Assembly (NCBI RefSeq): GCF_000372525.1
Contig: NZ_AQUR01000107.1
Location: 124,001-188,000, forward strand
Source: Cupriavidus neocaledonicus
GTDB lineage: Bacteria; Pseudomonadota; Gammaproteobacteria; Burkholderiales; Burkholderiaceae
Direction: 5' to 3'
DNA: 64,000 nucleotides
Shown: positions 55,366 to 63,417 of the stretch, piece by piece
Layout: each line of letters opens with the position of its first letter
Position numbering within the stretch: the first letter of the stretch is position 1
Notes under the pieces: model-generated
Database searches by the model: none
Told to the model about the DNA's origin: nothing
What the model saw: the letters and a program-made list of their open reading frames with translations, nothing else
Position numbers and translations under genes: made by a program

Positions 55366-55770
55366 TCAAGCCGTCGGCAACACCCGCGGCTGCCGCGACT
55401 CATCCGTCGCCACATACGTCAGCGTCGCCTCGGTCACCTTGACGATCTCATTGCTATGCCGCATCCGCTGCGCATAGACCTCTACCTCGACCGTGATCGA
55501 GGTACGCCCGGTCTTGACGATATCGGCGTAGAAGCTCACCAGGTCGCCGACAAACACCGGATGCTTGAACAGGAAGGAATTGACCGCCACGGTCGCGACA
55601 CGGCCTTGCGCGCGCTCCACCGCCGGGATCGATCCCGCAATATCCACCTGCGCCATGATCCAGCCGCCGAAAACGTCGCCGTGCACGTTGGCGTCGGCAG
55701 GCATCGGCACCACGCGCAGCGCGGGATTCTTGCCGGCGGGCAGGGCGGGGACGGTATGGGAAGCGTTCAT
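55366..55770 (-). CDS. YciA-like acyl-CoA thioesterase
   Basis: 134 residues of the hotdog fold. DANVHGDVFGGWIMAQVDIAGS holds the catalytic aspartate and helix, then VAVNSFLFKHPVFVGDLVSFYAD and VEVEVYAQRM. YciA hydrolyses a range of acyl-CoAs, here possibly to relieve CoA trapping beside the beta-oxidation genes. The ATG at 55768-55770 fits YciA length (132); an in-frame ATG at 55854 would add 28 unrelated residues. It is divergent from the Atm1-type gene. Confidence 0.92.
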   Translation of the reverse strand: MNASHTVPALPAGKNPALRVVPMPADANVHGDVFGGWIMAQVDIAGSIPAVERAQGRVATVAVNSFLFKHPVFVGDLVSFYADIVKTGRTSITVEVEVYAQRMRHSNEIVKVTEATLTYVATDESRQPRVLPTA

Positions 55771-55880
55771 GACGGTATGCGGGTGGACTTCTGAAGGGGG
55801 GCGGGCCGCGGCGAAAAACCCTTCGCCTGCCGCGCAATGCGATTCCTGCGACAATCGCGCATTGGCCCGAATTCTATCGT

Positions 55881-57779
55881 ATGCGCCGCTATTCCACGAC
55901 CGCCGAGCAGGCCCCCGACCCAGCCTCGGTCAAGCTCTTTCCCGGCCAGCGCGCCCCCCGCAGCGACTGGCAGACCGTGCGCAACCTGCTGCCCTATGTC
56001 TGGCACTACAAGTGGCGCGTGATGCTGGCGCTGGCCTGCCTGGTGGCGGCCAAGGTGGCCAACCTAGGCGTGCCGGTGCTGATGAAGCGGCTGATCGACA
56101 GCATGAACATCACGGCCGGCGACCCGCGCGCGCTGCTGGCGGTGCCGGTCGGGCTGATCGTCGCCTACGGCATGCTGCGCCTGTCCGCGACGCTGTTCAC
56201 CGAGTTGCGTGAAATCCTCTTTTCCAAGGTCACGCAGAGCGCCGTGCGCGAGATCGCGCTGCAGGTGTTCCGGCACCTGCATGCGCTGTCGCTGCGCTTT
56301 CACCTGGACCGCCAGACCGGCGGCATGAGCCGCGACATCGAGCGCGGCACGCGCGGCATCCAGTCGCTGATCTCGTATTCGCTGTACAGCATCCTGCCCA
56401 CGCTGGTGGAAATGGCGCTGGTGATCGGCTTCTTCGTGCTGCACTACGACATCTGGTTCGCCGCCATCACCGGCTGCGCGCTGGTGGGCTATATCGTCTT
56501 TACCATCGTGGTAACGGAATGGCGCACGCACTTCCGCCGCCGCATGAACGAGCTCGATTCGCGCGCCAACCAGAAGGCGATCGATTCGCTGCTGAACTTC
56601 GAGACCGTCAAGTACTTCGGCAACGAAGCCTACGAGGCGCAGCGCTATGACGAGAACCTGCGCAAGTACCGCACCGCCGCAATCCGCTCGCAGAACTCGC
56701 TGTCGTTCCTCAACTTCGGCCAGCAGGCCATCATCGCCATCGGCCTGATCCTGATCCTGTGGCGCGCCACGGTCGGCGTGGTCGACGGCAAGCTGACGCT
56801 GGGCGACCTGGTGCTGGTCAACACGCTGATGATCCAGCTCTATATCCCGCTGAACTTCCTCGGCGTGATCTACCGCGAGATCAAGCAGGCCACCACCGAC
56901 ATGGACCGCATGTTCGTGCTGCTGGGCACGCACCAGGAGGTTGCCGACGCGCCGGGCGCGCCGGCGTTGCGGGTCAGTGGCGCACAGGTGCGCTTCCGCG
57001 ACGTGCGCTTCAGCTACGAGGCCGACCGCCTGATCCTGGACGGCGTCGACTTCACCATTGCGGCGGGCAGCACCACCGCGGTGGTGGGGCACAGCGGCTC
57101 GGGCAAGTCGACGCTGGCACGGCTGCTGTTCCGCTTCTACGACGTCGGCAGCGGCGCGATCGAGATCGACGGCCAGGACATCCGCGCGATCACCCAGGAC
57201 AGCCTGCGTCGCGCCATCGGCATCGTGCCGCAAGACACCGTGCTGTTCAACGACAGCATCTACTACAACATCGCCTACGGCCGCCCGGACGCGACCCGCG
57301 AGGAAGTCATCGCGGCAGCGCAGGCGGCGCAGATCGACGCCTTTATCCGCGAGCTGCCGCAGGGCTACGACACGCCCGTGGGCGAGCGCGGCCTGAAGCT
57401 GTCCGGCGGCGAGAAGCAGCGCGTGGCGATCGCGCGCACGCTGCTGAAGAACCCGCCGGTGCTGGTGTTCGACGAGGCGACTTCCGCGCTGGATTCGCGC
57501 ACCGAGCAGGCGATCCAGGCCGAGCTGATGCGCCTGGCGCAGAACCGCACCACGCTGCTGATCGCGCACCGGCTCTCCACCGTGGTCCATGCCGACCAGA
57601 TCCTCGTGATGGACCACGGCCGCATCGTCGAGCGCGGCACCCATGCGCAGCTGATGCGCGCGGGCGGGCGCTACGCCGAGATGTGGGACATCCAGGCGCG
57701 CGCCGCCGCCAGGGGCGGCGACGGCGTCGGCGCGGACGCGCTTGCGCTCGACGTGGGCGACGCCACCCAGGACGCCTGA
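55881..57779 (+). CDS. Atm1/HMT1-type ABC exporter (fused membrane and ATPase domains)
   Basis: 632 residues. Six membrane helices (about 45-340) include the Atm1 words SLRFHLDRQTGGMSRDIERG and LLNFETVKYFGNEAYEAQRY, a region that binds glutathione in known structures. The ATPase has Walker A VVGHSGSGKSTLARLL, signature LSGGEKQRVAIARTLL and Walker B VLVFDEATSALDSR. Bacterial Atm1 proteins export glutathione conjugates of heavy metals or Fe-S precursors. It is full length. Its 3' end is followed by a 182-base gap with hairpins and the sigma-54 promoter of the next operon. Confidence 0.93.
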   Translation: MRRYSTTAEQAPDPASVKLFPGQRAPRSDWQTVRNLLPYVWHYKWRVMLALACLVAAKVANLGVPVLMKRLIDSMNITAGDPRALLAVPVGLIVAYGMLRLSATLFTELREILFSKVTQSAVREIALQVFRHLHALSLRFHLDRQTGGMSRDIERGTRGIQSLISYSLYSILPTLVEMALVIGFFVLHYDIWFAAITGCALVGYIVFTIVVTEWRTHFRRRMNELDSRANQKAIDSLLNFETVKYFGNEAYEAQRYDENLRKYRTAAIRSQNSLSFLNFGQQAIIAIGLILILWRATVGVVDGKLTLGDLVLVNTLMIQLYIPLNFLGVIYREIKQATTDMDRMFVLLGTHQEVADAPGAPALRVSGAQVRFRDVRFSYEADRLILDGVDFTIAAGSTTAVVGHSGSGKSTLARLLFRFYDVGSGAIEIDGQDIRAITQDSLRRAIGIVPQDTVLFNDSIYYNIAYGRPDATREEVIAAAQAAQIDAFIRELPQGYDTPVGERGLKLSGGEKQRVAIARTLLKNPPVLVFDEATSALDSRTEQAIQAELMRLAQNRTTLLIAHRLSTVVHADQILVMDHGRIVERGTHAQLMRAGGRYAEMWDIQARAAARGGDGVGADALALDVGDATQDA

Positions 57780-57803
57780 GGCTTGCACCAGGGTGCGGCG
57801 CGG

Positions 57804-57828
57804 ATTGTCGGCAATCGCTGCCGACGAT
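57804..57828. other. Hairpin/inverted repeat upstream of the sigma-54 promoter
   Basis: ATTGTCGGCA-ATCGC-TGCCGACGAT, 10-bp stem with one G-T pair. It is 25 bases after the Atm1-type stop and about 80 bases before the sigma-54 promoter, so it could be a terminator (no T run) or an enhancer-protein site. A shorter GCACC-AG-GGTGC lies at 57785-57796. Confidence 0.45.
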
Positions 57829-57906
57829 GCCGCTGCGGCAATCGCCGCGCCCATTTCTGGTTCGACAATCGGCGGCGGGCACGCCCTGAAACGGGGCCGG
57901 CAAGGC

Positions 57907-57921
57907 TGGCATGTCCCTTGC
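57907..57921 (+). promoter_or_regulatory. Sigma-54 (RpoN) promoter of the ABC importer operon
   Basis: TGGCATGTCCCTTGC. Against TGGCAC-N5-TTGC the GG and GC doublets have the exact spacing, with one mismatch (T for C). The predicted start lies near 57933, 29 bases before the ATG, with GGAGAG between. Nitrogen control by NtrC is the usual but unproven meaning. Confidence 0.72.
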
Positions 57922-57961
57922 GGACGGATCCCTCCGAAATCACTATCCACGGAGAGATGCC

Positions 57962-59089
57962 ATGCCCCAATCCCGCGCTGCGCAAGTGTCGCCCGGCGTT
58001 TTCACGGCTGTCAGCGAGAAACCCGCCGCACGTCCGCCCCGTGCCCCGGCCCGCCGCCGCCTGCTGAAGCTGGGCGCCATGCTCGGCACCAGCCTGGTGC
58101 TGTCGACACAATTCGCCGGCGCCGCCCATGCGCAGGCCACCAAGGTCAGGTTCCAGCTCGACTGGCGCTTCGAAGGGCCGGCGGCACTGTTCCTGCTCGG
58201 CGAGCAGAAGGGCTACTACAAGGCCGAGAAGCTGGAGGTCGCGTTCGATGCCGGCAACGGCTCGGGCAACGTGGTCAACCGCGTCGCCTCGGGCACCTAC
58301 GACATGGGCTTCGCCGACATGTCCTCGGTGATGGAGTTCTACGGCAACAACCCCGACGCGAAGAACAAGCCGGTGGCCGTGATGATGGTCTACAACAACA
58401 CGCCCGCTGCCATCCTGGCGCTGAAGAAGTCGGGCATCCGCGCGCCCAAGGACCTCGCCGGCAAGCGCATGGGCGCGCCGGTGTTCGATGCCGGCCGCCG
58501 CGCCTTCCCGCTCTTCGCCAGGGCCAACGGCCTTCAGGCCTCGTCGTTCAACTGGCAGGCGATGGACCCGACGCTGCGCGAAACCATGCTGGTGCGCGGC
58601 GATCTCGATGCCATCACCGGGTTCTCGTTCACGTCGATCCTGAACCTGAACGCGCGCGGCGTGAAGGACGAGGACATCGTGGTGCTGCCATACCCGCAGT
58701 TCGGCGTGAAGCTGTACGGCAACGCGGTGATCGCGTCGGAGGCATTCATCAAGCAGAACCCGGAGGCAGTGAAGGCGTTCCTGCGCGCCTTCAGCAAGTC
58801 GGCGCGCGACGTGATCGCGCGTCCGGAAGAGGGCATCCGCGCGCTCAAGGCGCGCGACGGCATCATCGACGAAAAGCTGGAAACGCGCCGCCTGAAGCTG
58901 GCGCTGGACAGCGTGGTCCGGTCGCCCGACGCCAGGGCCGAGGGCTTTGGCCGCGTCAGCAAGCCGCGCCTGTCGCTGATGGCCTCGCAGGTGGCCGATG
59001 CCTTCGGCACCAAGGGCCGTATCAACGCGGATGCGCTGTGGACCGACGCGTACCTGCCCAGCGCGGCCGAACTGGATGTGCTGCGATGA
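57962..59089 (+). CDS. ABC transporter substrate-binding protein (SsuA/ThiY/NMT1 class)
   Basis: 375 residues. A long N-terminus holds a twin-arginine-like ARRRLLKLGAMLG followed by a hydrophobic stretch and AHA-QA cleavage site, so export by Tat or Sec. The mature part shows VRFQLDWRFEGPAALFLLGEQKGYYKAE and SGNVVNRVASGTYDMGFADM, the NMT1/ThiY-like binding fold used for nitrate, sulfonate, taurine, pyrimidine precursors or riboflavin-like ligands. The ligand is unknown. It is the first gene behind the sigma-54 promoter and overlaps the ATPase gene by four bases. Confidence 0.9.
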   Translation: MPQSRAAQVSPGVFTAVSEKPAARPPRAPARRRLLKLGAMLGTSLVLSTQFAGAAHAQATKVRFQLDWRFEGPAALFLLGEQKGYYKAEKLEVAFDAGNGSGNVVNRVASGTYDMGFADMSSVMEFYGNNPDAKNKPVAVMMVYNNTPAAILALKKSGIRAPKDLAGKRMGAPVFDAGRRAFPLFARANGLQASSFNWQAMDPTLRETMLVRGDLDAITGFSFTSILNLNARGVKDEDIVVLPYPQFGVKLYGNAVIASEAFIKQNPEAVKAFLRAFSKSARDVIARPEEGIRALKARDGIIDEKLETRRLKLALDSVVRSPDARAEGFGRVSKPRLSLMASQVADAFGTKGRINADALWTDAYLPSAAELDVLR

Positions 59090-59937
59090 TGGCGCGCCTG
59101 GCTGAATCCATGCCGGCCGCCGCGACTGCCGCGGCCGCCCCCGTCGAGCCTTTCGTCGATTTCAACCGGGTCTGGCTGGCCTATGACGACACGCTGGCGC
59201 GCCAGGGCGAGTTCGCGGTGGAAGACCTGTCGCTGCAGGCCGCGCCGGGCGAGTTCATCGCCATCGTCGGCCCGTCCGGCTGCGGCAAGTCCACTTTCAT
59301 GAAACTGGCCACCGGGCTGAGGCCGGCCACGCGCGGCGTCGTCAGGATTGCCGGGGAGAAGGTGAGCGGCCCGCTCAAGCAGGTGGGCATGGCGTTCCAG
59401 GCGCCGACGCTGCTGCCGTGGCGCACCACGCTCGACAACGTGATGCTGCCGCTGGAGATTGTCGAGCCCTACCGCTCGACCCTGCGCGCGCGCCGCGACG
59501 AGTATGTGGACCGCGCCCGCCGGCTGCTGCATACCGTGGGCCTTGGCGGCTACGAGGACAAATACCCGTGGCAGCTCTCCGGCGGCATGCAACAGCGCGC
59601 GTCGATCTGCCGCGCACTGATCCACCAGCCGCGCATGCTGCTGCTCGACGAGCCCTTCGGCGCGCTCGACGCCTTCACCCGCGAAGAACTGTGGTGCGTG
59701 CTGCGCGACCTGTGGCAGGCGCAGCGCTTCAACGTGATCCTGGTCACGCACGACCTGCGCGAGGCCGTGTTCCTCGCCGACACGGTCTATGTCATGAGCC
59801 AGCGCCCCGGCCGCATCGTGCTGCGCAAGGAGATCGGCCTGCCGCGCCCCCGCGATCTCGAGCTGACCTATACCGAGCCCTTCGCCGAGCTGGTGCACGC
59901 GCTGCGCGAGAAGATCGGCCATGTGCGCCAACACTGA
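59086..59937 (+). CDS. ABC transporter ATP-binding protein (SsuB/TauB-like)
   Basis: 283 residues. Walker A is IVGPSGCGKSTFMKLATG, the Q-loop region MAFQAPTLLPWRTTLDNVMLPL is characteristic of the nitrate/taurine group, signature LSGGMQQRASICRAL, Walker B MLLLDEPFGALDAFTREEL. It energises the importer with the flanking binding protein and permease. The ATG overlaps the TGA of the upstream gene. A second ATG directly follows the first. Confidence 0.93.
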   Translation: MMARLAESMPAAATAAAAPVEPFVDFNRVWLAYDDTLARQGEFAVEDLSLQAAPGEFIAIVGPSGCGKSTFMKLATGLRPATRGVVRIAGEKVSGPLKQVGMAFQAPTLLPWRTTLDNVMLPLEIVEPYRSTLRARRDEYVDRARRLLHTVGLGGYEDKYPWQLSGGMQQRASICRALIHQPRMLLLDEPFGALDAFTREELWCVLRDLWQAQRFNVILVTHDLREAVFLADTVYVMSQRPGRIVLRKEIGLPRPRDLELTYTEPFAELVHALREKIGHVRQH

Positions 59938-59958
59938 AGCAAACACCGAGGCAAGACG

Positions 59959-60735
59959 ATGATGATGACCCTGACTTCCGCGCAGGAGCGCCGCGTGCAG
60001 CGCGTGGCGCCCTGGCTGCTGCTGGCTGCGGTGCTGCTGCTGTGGCAGGGCGCGTGCATGGCCTTTGACGTTTCCGACTTCATCCTGCCGACGCCATCCG
60101 CGATCGTGGCCGCGCTGGTGGACTACGCGGACGTGATCGCAGGCCATGCGTGGCGCACCTTCTGGACCACCATGGTGGGTTTTGGCGTGGCCATCGGCGT
60201 GGGCGTGCTGCTCGGGCTGGCGATGGGCTCGTCGCGGCTGCTCTATGCCGCCAGCTACCCGCTGATGACCGCCTTCAACGCGCTGCCCAAGGCCGCCTTC
60301 GTGCCGATCCTGGTGGTGTGGTTCGGGCTCGGCGCGGGCCCGGCCATCCTGACCGCGTTCCTGATCTCGTTCTTCCCGATCATGGTCAATATCGCCACCG
60401 GGCTGGCCACGCTCGAGCCGGAACTTGAAGACGTGCTGCGCGTGCTGGGCGCGAAGCGGCGCGACGTGCTGTTCAAGGTCGGCCTGCCGCGCGCGCTGCC
60501 GTATTTCTTCGCCTCGCTGAAGGTCGCGATCACGCTGGCCTTTGTCGGCACCACGGTGTCGGAGATGAATGCCGCCAACGAGGGCATCGGCTACCTGCTG
60601 GTGTCGGCGGGCTCGGCCATGAAGATGCCGCTGGCGTTTGCCGGGCTGGTGGTGATCGCGGTGATGGCGATGGCGATGTACGAGCTGTTCGCGGTGGTCG
60701 AGAAGCGCATGACTGGCTGGGCCCATCGGGGATAG
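59959..60735 (+). CDS. ABC transporter permease (SsuC/TauC-like)
   Basis: 258 residues with about six membrane helices. The EAA coupling loop is LEPELEDVLRVLGAKRRDVLFKVGLPRALPYFF, given here as its core VLRVLGAKRRDVLFKVGLP. FILPTPSAIVAALVDYA near the start is the family's N-terminal word. It completes the three-gene importer. It starts 21 bases after the ATPase with a GAGGCAAGACG site. Confidence 0.92.
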   Translation: MMMTLTSAQERRVQRVAPWLLLAAVLLLWQGACMAFDVSDFILPTPSAIVAALVDYADVIAGHAWRTFWTTMVGFGVAIGVGVLLGLAMGSSRLLYAASYPLMTAFNALPKAAFVPILVVWFGLGAGPAILTAFLISFFPIMVNIATGLATLEPELEDVLRVLGAKRRDVLFKVGLPRALPYFFASLKVAITLAFVGTTVSEMNAANEGIGYLLVSAGSAMKMPLAFAGLVVIAVMAMAMYELFAVVEKRMTGWAHRG

Positions 60736-60779
60736 CCGACAGGTGGCGAACCGCCGCGCGCCGGTGGATAATCCGCGTC

Positions 60780-61724
60780 ATGGAAATCAAATGGCTTGAA
60801 GACTTCGTCAGCCTGGCCGAGACGCACAGCTTCTCGCGCTCGGCCGAACTGCGCCACGTTACGCAGCCGGCGTTCTCGCGCCGGATCCAGTCGCTGGAGG
60901 CGTGGGTCGGCACCGAGCTGATCGACCGCTCGAGCTATCCCACCAGCCTGACCCCGGCCGGCAAGGTGTTCTACGAGCAGGCGCTGGCGATGCTGGCGCA
61001 GGTCAGCGAGACCCGGGCGCTGATGCGCGGCCAGCGCTCGGCCAATGCGCAGGTGCTGGAATTCGCGGTGCCGCACACGCTGTCGCTGACCTTCTTCCCG
61101 GAGTGGCTCAAGGCGCTGGAACGCAAGCTGGGCACGCTGCCGTGCCGGCTGCGCGCGCTCAACGTCCATGACGCGGTGCTGATGCTGGTCGAGGGCGGCT
61201 GCGACCTGGTGATGGTCTACCACCATGCGCGCCAGGCCATCCAGCTCGATCCGGCGCGGTACGACATGCTGGTGCTCGGGACCGAACGGCTGTCGCCCTA
61301 CAGCGTGCCGGACCCCGCCGGCAAGCCCCTGTTCCGGCTGCCGGGCACCGACAAGAAGCCGGTGCCGTTTCTCAGCTATACGCCCAACGCCTTCCTCGGC
61401 CGCATGGTCGACCTGCTGCTGGCCGATACCGCCGAGGCGCTCAAGCTCGACAAATGCTACGAGACCGACATGGCCGAGGCGCTCAAGGTGATGGCGCTGT
61501 CCGGCCACGGCATGGCCTTCCTGCCCGAAAGCGCGGTGCGCGACGACGTCGCGGCGGGGCGGCTGGTGCGGGCCGAGTCGGCGCGCGGCCTGCCGCTGTC
61601 GATCGACATGGAAATCCGCTTGTATCGGGAGAAGCCGGGCGAGAACGGCGGCGAGCGGCGCGCCGGGGCGCGGCGCAAGCGGCAGCTGGTGGACCAGGTG
61701 TGGGGGACCCTGACCTCGGCGTAG
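60780..61724 (+). CDS. LysR-family regulator (HypT/YjiE-like N-terminus)
   Basis: 314 residues. The winged helix-turn-helix opens MEIKWLEDFVSLAETHSFSR and continues RHVTQPAFSRRIQSLEAWVG, as in the HypT/QseD branch. The effector domain runs from about 90 (EFAVPHTLSLTFFPEWLKAL) to 300. It lies between the ABC importer and gdhA; a perfect LysR-type box sits between it and gdhA, so it may control gdhA or itself. GATAAT (60767-60772) ends seven bases before the A of the ATG, hinting at a leaderless mRNA. Confidence 0.9.
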   Translation: MEIKWLEDFVSLAETHSFSRSAELRHVTQPAFSRRIQSLEAWVGTELIDRSSYPTSLTPAGKVFYEQALAMLAQVSETRALMRGQRSANAQVLEFAVPHTLSLTFFPEWLKALERKLGTLPCRLRALNVHDAVLMLVEGGCDLVMVYHHARQAIQLDPARYDMLVLGTERLSPYSVPDPAGKPLFRLPGTDKKPVPFLSYTPNAFLGRMVDLLLADTAEALKLDKCYETDMAEALKVMALSGHGMAFLPESAVRDDVAAGRLVRAESARGLPLSIDMEIRLYREKPGENGGERRAGARRKRQLVDQVWGTLTSA

Positions 61725-61741
61725 TGGCGGTTTGCACCAAC

Positions 61742-61762
61742 GTTATGCGTGTCCTGCATAAC
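61742..61762. promoter_or_regulatory. LysR-type binding box upstream of gdhA
   Basis: Perfect 7-7-7 inverted repeat GTTATGC-GTGTCCT-GCATAAC containing T-N11-A. It is 17 bases after the lysR stop and 80 bases before the gdhA ATG, a normal activator distance. Confidence 0.7.
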
Positions 61763-61841
61763 CCGATGAGCAAACGGCATTGGATTCCGGGCGGCCGCCA
61801 AGCCTAAGCTTGCGCCCATCTTCCACCCCGGAACCCACCCG

Positions 61842-63149
61842 ATGTCTTCCGCAGCACCGACCAACACTGCTGGCCAAAAGCACGCACTTCCGTCCTACCT
61901 CAACGCCGACAACCTCGGCCCCTGGGGCATCTACCTGCAGCAAGTCGACCGCGTCACGCCCTATCTGGGTTCGCTGGCGCGCTGGGTCGAGACCCTGAAG
62001 CGCCCCAAGCGCGCCCTGATCGTCGACGTGCCCATCGAACTCGATAACGGCACCATCGCCCATTTCGAGGGCTACCGGGTGCAGCACAACCTGTCGCGTG
62101 GCCCGGGCAAGGGCGGCGTGCGCTTCCACCAGGACGTGACGCTGTCCGAGGTGATGGCGCTGTCGGCCTGGATGTCGGTGAAGAACGCGGCGGTCAACGT
62201 GCCCTACGGCGGTGCCAAGGGCGGCATCCGCGTCGACCCGCGCACGCTGTCGCAGGCCGAGCTGGAACGCCTGACGCGCCGCTACACCAGCGAAATCAAC
62301 ATCATCATCGGGCCGAGCAAGGACATCCCGGCGCCCGACGTCAACACCAACGCACAGGTGATGGCGTGGATGATGGACACCTATTCGATGAACTCGGGCA
62401 GCACTTCGACCGGCGTCGTGACCGGCAAGCCGATCTCGCTGGGCGGCTCGCTGGGCCGCCACGAGGCCACCGGCCGGGGCGTGTTCGTGGTCGGCTCCGA
62501 GGCCGCGCGCAATATCGGCCTCGAGGTCAAGGGCGCGCGCGTGGCGGTGCAGGGCTTCGGCAACGTCGGCGCGGTCGCCGCCAAGCTGTTCCATGAGGCC
62601 GGCGCCAAGGTGGTGGCGGTGCAGGACCACCGCACCACGCTGTTCGATCCGGCCGGCCTGGACGTGCCGGCGATGATGGAATACGCCTCGCACAGCGGCA
62701 CCATCGACGGTTTCCGCGGCGAAGTCCTGCGTAGCGAGCAATTCTGGGAAGTCGACTGCGACATCCTGATCCCGGCAGCGCTGGAAGGCCAGATTACCGC
62801 CGAAAACGCGCCGAAGATCACGGCAAAGCTGGTGATCGAGGGCGCCAACGGCCCGACCACGCCGCAGGCCGACGACATCCTGCGCGAGCGCAATATCCTG
62901 GTCTGCCCGGACGTCATCGCCAACGCCGGCGGCGTGACCGTGTCCTACTTCGAATGGGTGCAGGATTTCTCCAGCTTCTTCTGGACCGAGGAAGAGATCA
63001 ACCAGCGCCTGGTACGGATCATGCAAGAAGCCTTCCGGGCAATCTGGCAAGTGGCACAGGAAAACAAGGTGACGCTGCGCACGGCGGCGTTCATCGTGGC
63101 CTGTACGCGGATCCTGCAGGCGCGCGAGATGCGCGGCCTGTACCCCTGA
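61842..63149 (+). CDS. gdhA: Glutamate dehydrogenase
   Basis: 435 residues. The N-terminal dimerisation/substrate domain contains GPGKGGVRFHQDVTLSEV and VPYGGAKGGIRVDPRTLS, which carry the substrate and catalytic lysines. The Rossmann domain has VAVQGFGNVGAVAAKLFHEAG. It interconverts 2-oxoglutarate plus ammonia and glutamate. The ~430-residue hexameric type is NAD- or dual-specific more often than the 450-residue NADPH type, but this is not certain. The gene lies between a LysR regulator and gltI. Confidence 0.96.
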   Translation: MSSAAPTNTAGQKHALPSYLNADNLGPWGIYLQQVDRVTPYLGSLARWVETLKRPKRALIVDVPIELDNGTIAHFEGYRVQHNLSRGPGKGGVRFHQDVTLSEVMALSAWMSVKNAAVNVPYGGAKGGIRVDPRTLSQAELERLTRRYTSEINIIIGPSKDIPAPDVNTNAQVMAWMMDTYSMNSGSTSTGVVTGKPISLGGSLGRHEATGRGVFVVGSEAARNIGLEVKGARVAVQGFGNVGAVAAKLFHEAGAKVVAVQDHRTTLFDPAGLDVPAMMEYASHSGTIDGFRGEVLRSEQFWEVDCDILIPAALEGQITAENAPKITAKLVIEGANGPTTPQADDILRERNILVCPDVIANAGGVTVSYFEWVQDFSSFFWTEEEINQRLVRIMQEAFRAIWQVAQENKVTLRTAAFIVACTRILQAREMRGLYP

Positions 63150-63231
63150 TCGGGGCAGGCAGGCCCGGGGCGAGGCACTCGTATGGTGCAGCGCAATAAT
63201 TGCCCCGGACCCACGGCTCCATGACCGTCCG

Positions 63232-63263
63232 ACGCGGTCTCCGGCAAGCGCCGGAGACCGCGT
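63232..63263 (+). terminator. Strong hairpin after gdhA
   Basis: ACGCGGTCTCCGGC-AAGC-GCCGGAGACCGCGT: perfect 14-bp stem, four-base loop, 83 bases after the stop. There is no T run; a Rho-assisted or mRNA-stabilising role is possible. Confidence 0.65.
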
Positions 63264-63327
63264 TGTCGTATCCGGACGCGCTGCGCACGGATTGCCCCGA
63301 AGTGGGGTTCTAGGAGAAAACCCAGTT

Positions 63328-63353
63328 GTATTGCGGCGGATGCTGCGCAATAC
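63328..63353. promoter_or_regulatory. Inverted repeat in the gltI upstream region
   Basis: GTATTGCG-N10-CGCAATAC, perfect 8-bp arms, 65 bases before the gltI ATG. It has the size of a dimeric regulator site. The rest of the 268-base gap 63150-63417 holds the gdhA hairpin and a small ATTCT-C-AGAAT repeat (63375-63385). Confidence 0.5.
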
Positions 63354-63417
63354 TGTTTCACCAGTGGGGGTTTTTATTCTCAGAATCCCGCTTTCTCTTC
63401 ATGGTCAAGGAGATGTT

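Noticed and set aside
57785..57796. NtrC consensus site before the sigma-54 promoter
   Set aside because: GCACC and GGTGC are only two bases apart; the NtrC consensus needs six, so it is kept only as a weak possibility.
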